Below are positions 23,940 through 30,110 of a DNA stretch of 30,110 nt, one piece after another. The stretch comes from an uncultured Rikenellaceae bacterium (lineage in GTDB: Bacteria > Bacteroidota > Bacteroidia > Bacteroidales > Rikenellaceae): contig CAJGBR010000015.1 of assembly GCA_904501625.1 (NCBI GenBank), positions 1 to 30,110 on the forward strand, written 5' to 3'. Numbering within the stretch: the first letter of the stretch is position 1; every line of letters begins with the position of its first letter. Both the position numbers and the translations under genes were made by a program. The notes beneath the pieces are model-generated. The model did not search any database. It worked only from the letters and a program-made list of their open reading frames with translations, and was not told the DNA's origin.

Positions 23940-24536
23940 CTATTTTTTCATATAATTCTGCATCAATCGGGTAATATACTTGCCCACGATATCAAATTCT
24001 AGATTGACAATAGTTCCTGGCACTATATTACAGAAATTTGTATGATCGTGAGTATAAGGAATTATAGCCACCTGAAACTCACCCTCTTTTGAATTCACAA
24101 CTGTCAGACTCACTCCGTTTACAGCAACCGATCCCTTCTCTACGGTTATGTTACCCAACGATGCGTCATATCTGAAGGTGTAATACCAACTACCTTCAGC
24201 CTCGGTTAGTGCGACACATTCTGCAGTCTGATCCACGTGGCCCTGAACAATATGTCCGTCCAGCAGGGCATCAGGACGCATACTGCGTTCAAGATTTACC
24301 AAATCGCCCTCTTTCAGCAGGCCCAAATTCGATTTCAACAATGTCTCGCGAATTGCAGTAACCGTATATCTATCTTCATTCAGAGCAACAACTGTCAAAC
24401 ATACACCATTGTGTGCAACACTCTGGTCAATATGCAATTCGTGAGCCAGCGGTGTCTGAAGAGTAAAATGCACATTATCTTTATCCTTAACAATCTCTAC
24501 GACTCTTGCCGTAGCTTCAACTATACCTGAAAACAT
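23940..24536 (-). CDS. ribE: Riboflavin synthase, alpha subunit
   Basis: 198 residues. It joins two molecules of 6,7-dimethyl-8-ribityllumazine to make riboflavin. It has two similar lumazine-binding barrels: M-F-S-G-I-V-E at 1-7 with N-G-V-C-L-T-V at 43-49, and G-H-I-V-Q-G-H-V-D near 94-102 with N-G-V-S-L-T-V at 140-146. The C-terminal helix (Y-I-T-R-L-M) mediates trimerisation in the family. It is 40 bases after fbp on the same strand and is followed by a strong terminator, so it may share the fbp transcript. No FMN riboswitch is visible in the gap. Other rib genes are not in the window. Confidence 0.95.
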   Translation of the reverse strand: MFSGIVEATARVVEIVKDKDNVHFTLQTPLAHELHIDQSVAHNGVCLTVVALNEDRYTVTAIRETLLKSNLGLLKEGDLVNLERSMRPDALLDGHIVQGHVDQTAECVALTEAEGSWYYTFRYDASLGNITVEKGSVAVNGVSLTVVNSKEGEFQVAIIPYTHDHTNFCNIVPGTIVNLEFDIVGKYITRLMQNYMKK

Positions 24537-24576
24537 TTCTTTAAATTTTATTTGTTCTCAAAATTTAACACTAATA

Positions 24577-26571
24577 TTATCTTGACTCAGCAATCAAGCC
24601 ACTGCTGTAAGCTTCGAGCAGCCTTTCCAAATCAGCTATTTGTTTAAGCAGATCTTGACCAATATCTGTATCTCTCACGTGCATTCTCTGAGTTGTTGTC
24701 TCAAGCACCATTCTTGATGAAATAATATCACGACCCTCTTCGATTGCTTTCTTGGTAGATTCAAACGGCTGGTGCTGAATTAACGACAAACCGTATGAAT
24801 TAAACACCAATGTATAACCTGCTATACCTGTTTCAGGCTGATAAGCCTTCGAGAATCCGCCATCTATCACAAGCAGTCGACCATTGGCGCGGATTGGACT
24901 CTCACCCTTAATCGTTTTAACAGGAATATGACCATTAATGATGTGAGAATGTTCATCATTAGCAATTCCAAATTCGTGCAGTATTTTTATGCATATATCT
25001 TCATCAGACATCAATGAGTAATATGCTCCTTTTCGTTCTTTATGCGTAGCCTTATCTGCAATAAAGTAACGTTCAAAAGTTGTCATCTGATCCTTATCAA
25101 ACAACGGCGAATCCGGACCACACCACAAATACCACATAAAATCCACTGCAAATTCACGTTGATTACTATTTTCACCCGAGAAATATGCCTCTCTTACTAA
25201 TTGATCTATCTTATCCAGTAACGATCGGCCTGAATATTCAACATCTTGGATCTTAACTTTCTTAAATTCACCCTCTTTAGTCAGTGGAATTGATGCATGA
25301 TACATTAGGTTTGAATTGCAAATCTTATACAAAGAACCTTTAGTGTACATCAAACGAATATGACGTTCAAGTTTTTCGCTATTAATGAATGAATCTTTCA
25401 GACGATCCATCAGCTCTCTCTCTTCGTCAGTCAGCGTATACGGATCTTTAGGATCAATTGTCGGGAAATTCATATCTTTCATCGGATATTCCGCCCCACC
25501 AATATTCACTACTCCTCTCTCGAAATCTATTTTATCAAGCAGATTTCTGTTTTCCATTCCAAACTCAGGTCTACGCTTAATGATATCATACTCTAACTTA
25601 AATTGAATCACTGCAATAGCCTTATGCATCTGAGCCATCAACCTAAGAGTCTTTTCTTTATATGGATTATCAGTCCCAACTTTAGGTGTGAAAGCGTCAC
25701 ACGGATCATCATTATATACATCCATTGCAAATGTAGCCAATGGCAACAGATTAATCCCGTAACCATCTTCAATTGTTTCGAGATTTGCATAACGCATTGA
25801 TATACGAATCACATTTGCAATACAACTTTCACAACCCGCAGCTGCTCCCATCCACAGCACATCGTGATTACCCCATTGAATATCCACAGCGTGATATTTT
25901 TCGAGGGTATCCATAATGATGTGTGCTCCAGGACCACGGTCGTAAATATCTCCCACAATGTGCAGTGAATCAATAGTGAGTCGTTGAATCACACTCGAAA
26001 TTGCAATGATAAAATCATCTGCTCGGCCTGTCGAGATTATCGAGTCAATGATTCCATTAAAGTAATCGTGTTTATTCGGACGCTGATCCGATTCATGCAA
26101 CAGTTCCTCAATGATGTATGAAAAATCTGACGGCAAAGCCTTTCTCACCTTTGAACGGGTATACTTCGAAGATACTGCCCTCAATACAATATTCAGTTGG
26201 AATAATGTTTTTCGATACCAAGCATCTATCTCCTGTTCCTTTTCCTTAATCAAAGGCAACTTTTGTTCGGGATAATATATCAGTGTACACAGTTCGGTTT
26301 TCTCACTATCGAGCAGTGTACCGCCAAAAATATCGTTAATTTTTCTTTTGATAACCCCCGAAGCATTTCTCAGCACGTGATTGAACGCCTCATACTCACC
26401 GTGGATGTCAGTCATAAAGTGCTCGGTTCCCTTAGGCAGATTCAATATCGCCGAAAGGTTTATTATCTCAGTTGTAGCCTCAGCCACATTACGGAACTTC
26501 TTGGATAACAATCTTAAAAACTTCAAATCATAGTCTGAAAGATCTGTAGTAACATTAGTTTTTTGCGCCAT
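24577..26571 (-). CDS. fbp: Class III fructose-1,6-bisphosphatase
   Basis: 664 residues, the normal size of the Firmicutes/Bacteroidota class III enzyme (Bacillus Fbp type). It dephosphorylates fructose-1,6-bisphosphate in gluconeogenesis. A calcineurin-like metallophosphatase core is visible: T-D-I-H-G-E-Y at 54-60, G-D-I-Y-D-R-G at 207-213 and G-N-H-D at 234-237. I-N-G-H-I-P-V-K and G-G-F-S-K-A-Y-Q follow in the C-terminal part. It is unrelated to the class I and II enzymes. It is divergent from rpsA, with a -7 element 35 bases upstream of the start, and ribE follows on the same strand. Confidence 0.96.
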   Translation of the reverse strand: MAQKTNVTTDLSDYDLKFLRLLSKKFRNVAEATTEIINLSAILNLPKGTEHFMTDIHGEYEAFNHVLRNASGVIKRKINDIFGGTLLDSEKTELCTLIYYPEQKLPLIKEKEQEIDAWYRKTLFQLNIVLRAVSSKYTRSKVRKALPSDFSYIIEELLHESDQRPNKHDYFNGIIDSIISTGRADDFIIAISSVIQRLTIDSLHIVGDIYDRGPGAHIIMDTLEKYHAVDIQWGNHDVLWMGAAAGCESCIANVIRISMRYANLETIEDGYGINLLPLATFAMDVYNDDPCDAFTPKVGTDNPYKEKTLRLMAQMHKAIAVIQFKLEYDIIKRRPEFGMENRNLLDKIDFERGVVNIGGAEYPMKDMNFPTIDPKDPYTLTDEERELMDRLKDSFINSEKLERHIRLMYTKGSLYKICNSNLMYHASIPLTKEGEFKKVKIQDVEYSGRSLLDKIDQLVREAYFSGENSNQREFAVDFMWYLWCGPDSPLFDKDQMTTFERYFIADKATHKERKGAYYSLMSDEDICIKILHEFGIANDEHSHIINGHIPVKTIKGESPIRANGRLLVIDGGFSKAYQPETGIAGYTLVFNSYGLSLIQHQPFESTKKAIEEGRDIISSRMVLETTTQRMHVRDTDIGQDLLKQIADLERLLEAYSSGLIAESR

Positions 26572-26605
26572 AATCTACAAAAATTACAAGAAACTTAATT
26601 TAGTG

Positions 26606-26640
26606 CAAAGATAACAATTATTTTCAGGACTTAGTACAAA
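26606..26640 (-). promoter_or_regulatory. Promoter of fbp
   Basis: The minus strand reads TATCTTTG (26606-26613), an exact -7 match. TTTG at 26637-26640 is a possible -33 element, but the 23-base spacer is longer than usual. Confidence 0.55.
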
Positions 26641-26657
26641 ATAAAACACATTAATTC

Positions 26658-26688
26658 TTTGAATTGAAGAAAATTGTCACTATCTTTG
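26658..26688 (+). promoter_or_regulatory. Promoter of rpsA
   Basis: TTTG (26658-26661), a 19-base spacer, and TATCTTTG (26681-26688) match the Bacteroidota consensus perfectly, as fits a highly expressed ribosomal gene. The leader to the ATG at 26758 is about 63 bases. It contains a small possible hairpin (GCTC 26693-26696 with GAGC 26708-26711). Confidence 0.85.
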
Positions 26689-26757
26689 CGGCGCTCAAAA
26701 TTTTGGAGAGCACTATAAATAAAGTCTAACTTACTAATTAGAAAACGAATTAACCTA

Positions 26758-28575
26758 ATGTCTAACATGGAAGAAAAAGTATTGAACGCATCAGCTGATT
26801 TGGCTACATTCAATTGGGATGCATTCGAAAATGACTCTGACGTCTACGGAGGAACCTCAAGAGACGAAATCTCTGAGAAGTATGGTCAAACACTCTCTCA
26901 CATCCAAGTGGGTGAAGTTGTTGAAGGTACAGTAATTGCAATCACAAAGCGCGAAGTTGTTGTAAACATCGGCTACAAAAGTGAAGGCGTAATCGCAATC
27001 AGCGAATTCCGCTACAATCCTGAACTTGCTATCGGTGAAAAGGTAGAAGTTTATGTGGAAAGTGCAGAAGACAAAAAAGGACAATTAATGTTGTCTCACA
27101 AAAAGGCTCGTCAATTGCGTTCTTGGGATCGCGTAAACGAATCTTTGGAAAAAGACGAAATCATCAAAGGTTACATCAAATGCCGCACTAAAGGTGGTAT
27201 GATCGTTGACGTATTCGGCATCGAAGCATTCTTGCCGGGTTCACAAATTGATGTTAAACCTATCCGTGACTACGATGTATTCGTAGGCAAAACTATGGAA
27301 TTCAAAGTTGTTAAGATTAATGCAGAATTCCGTAACGTAGTAGTTTCGCACAAAGCTCTTATCGAAGCTGAACTCGAACAACAGAAGAAGGAAATTATCT
27401 CTAAACTTGAAAAGGGTCAAATCCTTGAAGGCACAGTTAAAAATATCACATCTTACGGAGTATTCATCGACTTGGGCGGCGTAGACGGTTTGATTCACAT
27501 CACAGACTTGTCTTGGGGTCGCGTTAACCACCCAGAAGAAATCCTGACTCTTGATCAGAAGCTCAACGTGGTTATCCTTGATTTCGATGATCAAAAGAAA
27601 CGTATCGCTCTCGGCTTGAAACAATTGACAGCTCATCCTTGGGACGCTTTGGATGCTGACCTCAAAGTTGGTGACAAAGTTAAAGGTCGCGTAGTTGTAA
27701 TGGCTGATTATGGTGCATTCGTAGAAATCGCGCCAGGTGTTGAAGGTTTGATCCACGTTTCTGAAATGTCTTGGTCACAACACTTGCGTTCTGCTCAAGA
27801 ATTTATGAAAGTGGGTGACGAAGTTGAAGCAGTTATTTTGACTCTCGACAAACAAGAACGTAAGATGTCTTTGGGTATCAAACAATTGTCTCAAGATCCG
27901 TGGGAAAACATCGAAGCTAAATACTCTGTTGGAACTAAACACTCAGCACGAGTACGCAACTTCACTAACTTCGGTGTATTTGTAGAAATCGAAGAAGGCG
28001 TTGATGGTTTGATTCACATCTCAGACTTGAGTTGGACTAAGAAGATCAAACACCCGTCTGAATTCACTCAAATTGGTTCAACAATCGAAGTTATCGTTCT
28101 CGAAATCGACAAAGAAAATCGTCGCTTGAGTCTCGGTCACAAACAACTCGAAGAAAATCCTTGGAATGCTTTCGAAGCTAAATATCAAACAGATACAGTT
28201 CACGAAGGTAAAATCCAAGAAATCAGCGACAAGGGTGCTATCGTAATCCTCGACGGCGTTGAAGGTTTTGCACCGACAAAACAATTGGTTAAAGAAGATG
28301 GCTCAACTTTGAAAGTAGGTGAAACAGCTCAATTCAAAGTTATCGAATTCTCAAAATCAACAAAACGCATCACATTGTCTCACACTCGTCTGTTCGACGA
28401 TGCTAAACGTGCCGAAGAAAAAGCTGAACGTGCTGCGGCAAAAGCAGAAGCTCGCCAAAAAGACAAAGATCAAGTAACTGTTCAAATGATCAACGCAAAG
28501 ATGGAAAAAACAACTTTGGGTGATGTGACAGGCTTGTCTGAATTGAAGAGCCAATTGGAAGCTAAACAAGAATAA
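26758..28575 (+). CDS. rpsA: 30S ribosomal protein S1
   Basis: 605 residues with six S1 RNA-binding domains, at about 50-117, 135-200, 220-290, 305-375, 390-460 and 475-545. The later repeats show the usual G-x-V-x-x-x-x-x-x-G-x-F-V-x-[IL] and G-L-I-H-[IV]-[ST]-[DE]-[LM]-S-W patterns. An acidic N-terminal extension (F-N-W-D-A-F-E-N) and a charged, Ala/Lys/Glu-rich C-terminal tail are typical of Bacteroidota S1. The protein binds mRNA on the 30S subunit and is important for initiation where Shine-Dalgarno sites are rare. The first ATG (26758) is used; a second ATG three codons on is also possible. rnz begins 4 bases after the stop. Confidence 0.97.
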   Translation: MSNMEEKVLNASADLATFNWDAFENDSDVYGGTSRDEISEKYGQTLSHIQVGEVVEGTVIAITKREVVVNIGYKSEGVIAISEFRYNPELAIGEKVEVYVESAEDKKGQLMLSHKKARQLRSWDRVNESLEKDEIIKGYIKCRTKGGMIVDVFGIEAFLPGSQIDVKPIRDYDVFVGKTMEFKVVKINAEFRNVVVSHKALIEAELEQQKKEIISKLEKGQILEGTVKNITSYGVFIDLGGVDGLIHITDLSWGRVNHPEEILTLDQKLNVVILDFDDQKKRIALGLKQLTAHPWDALDADLKVGDKVKGRVVVMADYGAFVEIAPGVEGLIHVSEMSWSQHLRSAQEFMKVGDEVEAVILTLDKQERKMSLGIKQLSQDPWENIEAKYSVGTKHSARVRNFTNFGVFVEIEEGVDGLIHISDLSWTKKIKHPSEFTQIGSTIEVIVLEIDKENRRLSLGHKQLEENPWNAFEAKYQTDTVHEGKIQEISDKGAIVILDGVEGFAPTKQLVKEDGSTLKVGETAQFKVIEFSKSTKRITLSHTRLFDDAKRAEEKAERAAAKAEARQKDKDQVTVQMINAKMEKTTLGDVTGLSELKSQLEAKQE

Positions 28576-28579
28576 TCCA

Positions 28580-29512
28580 ATGAGATTCGAGGTCACCGTT
28601 CTCGGTTCGAGTTCGGCTGTGGCCGACAATCATAAACACCATTCTGCTCACGTACTGAACGTACGTGAGCAGTTTTATTTGATTGACTGCGGCGAAGCGA
28701 CTCAAATTCAACTCAGAAGATACAAGATCAATCCTCTGAAAATCAATAATATTTTCATATCACATCTGCACGGTGATCACGTGTTCGGACTACCCGGCAT
28801 AATTTCTACACTTGGATTTCTGGGAAAACGGACTCCGCTTAATATCTTCGCCCCAGCTCCAATTTCAAAGTACATCGAATATCACAAAGAGCTGTTCGAA
28901 AGCGAGCTACAATACGAAATAAAGGTCCACGAGGTAGACCATACCCAACATCAACTGATTTATGAAAATAAAGTTATGGAGGTATGGACCATTCCACTTC
29001 GTCATAGTATCGCATCAACAGGCTATCTGTTTCGGGAAAAGAATCCACCACTTAATGTACGCAAAGAGAGCATAGAACGCTACGAACTCTCATTGCAGGA
29101 AATTGTTGCCATAAAAGCCGGTAGTCCACTACGTCTGACAGATGGGCAAATCATTGAAAATGACCAATTAACATATAGTCCATATACACCTCGCAGTTAT
29201 GCCTATTGTTCAGATACGAGTGCATCTGGACGTGTTGCAGAGATTGTCTCAGGCGTAGACCTACTCTACCACGAGGCAACATTTGCCGAGGACCAACATA
29301 CAATGGCCCGAAAAACAGGACACTCTACAGCCAAACAAGCTGCACGAATTGCACTCAAAGCCGAAGTAAAAAAATTAATTATAGGCCATCATTCATCGCG
29401 ATACAAGAGTGCAGAGCCGCTGCTCAACGAGGCTCGTGAAATATTCCCCAATACACTCGAAGCGACCGAAGGTGAAACTTTCAAAATAGATTTGGTTTCT
29501 ACAAAAGTTTAA
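28580..29512 (+). CDS. rnz: Ribonuclease Z (tRNA 3' endonuclease)
   Basis: 310 residues, the short-form RNase Z length. This zinc metallo-beta-lactamase-fold enzyme cuts the 3' trailer of precursor tRNAs, and is needed for tRNAs without an encoded CCA, such as the tRNA-Met in this window. L-G-S-S-S-A is near the N-terminus, L-I-D-C-G-E-A-T-Q at ~34-42 and the metal-binding H-L-H-G-D-H at 62-67. Y-C-S-D-T (~211-215), H-E-A-T-F, G-H-S-T and a final G-H-H-S-S-R-Y follow. It lies 4 bases after rpsA and is likely co-transcribed, but a strong hairpin with a T-rich tail lies inside codons ~22-34 and may limit its transcription. Confidence 0.95.
   Translation: MRFEVTVLGSSSAVADNHKHHSAHVLNVREQFYLIDCGEATQIQLRRYKINPLKINNIFISHLHGDHVFGLPGIISTLGFLGKRTPLNIFAPAPISKYIEYHKELFESELQYEIKVHEVDHTQHQLIYENKVMEVWTIPLRHSIASTGYLFREKNPPLNVRKESIERYELSLQEIVAIKAGSPLRLTDGQIIENDQLTYSPYTPRSYAYCSDTSASGRVAEIVSGVDLLYHEATFAEDQHTMARKTGHSTAKQAARIALKAEVKKLIIGHHSSRYKSAEPLLNEAREIFPNTLEATEGETFKIDLVSTKV
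28644..28680 (+). terminator. Terminator-like hairpin inside the rnz coding sequence
   Basis: A perfect 12-bp stem (CTGCTCACGTAC at 28644-28655 with GTACGTGAGCAG at 28661-28672) has a 5-base loop and is followed by TTTTATTT. It sits 69 bases after the rpsA stop codon, within the coding region of rnz. It has the full look of an intrinsic terminator for rpsA. Whether it terminates, attenuates or serves as a processing site cannot be told from sequence. Confidence 0.6.
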
Positions 29513-29560
29513 ATTTCGGCACATTTTTCACACAAAAAAACAATCGATTAAAAATATTTT

Positions 29561-29568
29561 TATCTTTG
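29561..29568 (+). promoter_or_regulatory. -7 element of the cstA promoter
   Basis: TATCTTTG matches TAnnTTTG and lies 22 bases before the cstA start codon. The -33 region is A-rich without a good TTTG. Confidence 0.5.
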
Positions 29569-29590
29569 TGCAATATAAAATTTTTGTACA

Positions 29591-30110
29591 ATGATAACAT
29601 TTATAGTTTGCTTTGCACTGCTGATTGTATCGTATTTCACATACGGCAAGTATCTACAAAAAGAAATTGGAGTCAGCGGTTTACGAGAAGTTCCATCACA
29701 AAAGATGTTCGATGGTGTAGACTTTGTTCCGATGCCACTATGGAAAACACTACTCATTCAATTGCTGAATATCGCAGGACTCGGACCTATCTTTGGTGCC
29801 GTACTTGGTGCCGTATATGGCCCCGTTGCATTTATATGGATTACTCTCGGTGGTATATTCTTCGGAGCAATGCACGATTACCTTTCAGGTATGATTTCAC
29901 TCGAAAACAACGGACAGAGTCTTCCTGAACTGATAGGTAAATATCTCGGCAACGGAGTCAAACAATTTATGCGTTTGTTCTCAATTTTTCTGATGGTTCT
30001 GGTCGGAGCCGTATTCGTATGTGGACCTGCCGGTATCATTGAAAATATGACAGGATTTAAAGACCTGCAAATCACTGATAACTTCACCATCCCTTCATTC
30101 TGGATGTGTA
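29591..30110 (+). CDS. cstA: Carbon starvation protein CstA (3' part outside the window)
   Basis: 173 codons are visible from ATG at 29591 to the window end, with no stop. The frame starts M-I-T-F-I-V-C-F with a first membrane helix. It then shows the CstA-family features G-P-I-F-G-A-V-L-G-A, G-P-V-A-F-I-W-I, H-D-Y-L-S-G-M-I-S, N-N-G-Q-S-L-P-E-L-I-G-K-Y-L-G and a following helix. CstA proteins are inner-membrane transporters linked to peptide and pyruvate uptake. The full protein would be several hundred residues. The gene has its own promoter-like element, and no clear terminator separates it from rnz. Confidence 0.93.
   Translation, partial: MITFIVCFALLIVSYFTYGKYLQKEIGVSGLREVPSQKMFDGVDFVPMPLWKTLLIQLLNIAGLGPIFGAVLGAVYGPVAFIWITLGGIFFGAMHDYLSGMISLENNGQSLPELIGKYLGNGVKQFMRLFSIFLMVLVGAVFVCGPAGIIENMTGFKDLQITDNFTIPSFWMC

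Noticed and set aside
23755..24576. Possible FMN riboswitch near ribE
   Set aside because: The gap before ribE is only 40 bases and the gap after it holds just a terminator; no RFN-type structure fits.
1..30110. Prophage, insertion sequence, integrase, toxin-antitoxin or restriction/defence genes
   Set aside because: No transposase, recombinase, phage structural or defence motif was found in any frame I could read; gene content is mostly housekeeping.

Overview
The window reads as chromosomal DNA of a member of the order Bacteroidales (Bacteroidota), of moderate to low GC content. The evidence is: Bacteroidota-type promoters (TTTG, about 19-21 bases, TAnnTTTG) in front of most transcription units; few Shine-Dalgarno sequences; a class III fructose-bisphosphatase; a DUF4837 lipoprotein; a six-gene Na+-NQR operon; a C69 dipeptidase; and a carboxypeptidase-regulatory-domain outer-membrane barrel. 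I cannot name the genus from sequence alone. No prophage, insertion sequence, CRISPR array or rRNA operon is visible.

Layout. 1-1261: 3' part of a surface-type protein with 17-residue repeats followed by leucine-rich repeats. 1291-1591: a stack of hairpins and terminators. 1611-5290 (minus): a large outer-membrane beta-barrel protein followed by a small exported protein of unknown function. 5547-5927: a small protein that resembles only the C-terminal domain of FtsZ. 6034-6708 (minus): YggS-type PLP protein. 6799-8487: exported C69 dipeptidase. 8939-14944 (minus): nqrABCDEF, in which NqrC carries an N-terminal rubredoxin-like zinc/iron knuckle. 15148-17464: DUF4837 lipoprotein and tyrS. 17611-17684: elongator tRNA-Met. 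17739-19088: MATE exporter, whose 3' end overlaps that of rfbB. 19078-23754 (minus): ugd-rfbA-rfbC-rfbD-rfbB. 23940-26571 (minus): fbp (class III) and ribE. 26758-29512: rpsA and rnz. 29591-end: cstA, cut by the window edge.

How the genes fit together. Most units are housekeeping. NQR makes the sodium gradient and needs covalent FMN, and ribE in the same window makes riboflavin. The ugd/rml operon makes UDP-glucuronate and dTDP-L-rhamnose for surface polysaccharide, although no glycosyltransferase is present here. rpsA, tyrS, tRNA-Met and rnz serve translation and tRNA maturation. fbp and cstA belong to gluconeogenesis and to peptide or pyruvate uptake.

The items most worth a second look are the stand-alone FtsZ C-terminal-like protein, the rubredoxin-NqrC fusion, and a perfect 12-bp hairpin with a T-rich tail inside the start of rnz, just after the rpsA stop codon. 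All identifications come from reading motifs by eye. No database search was run.
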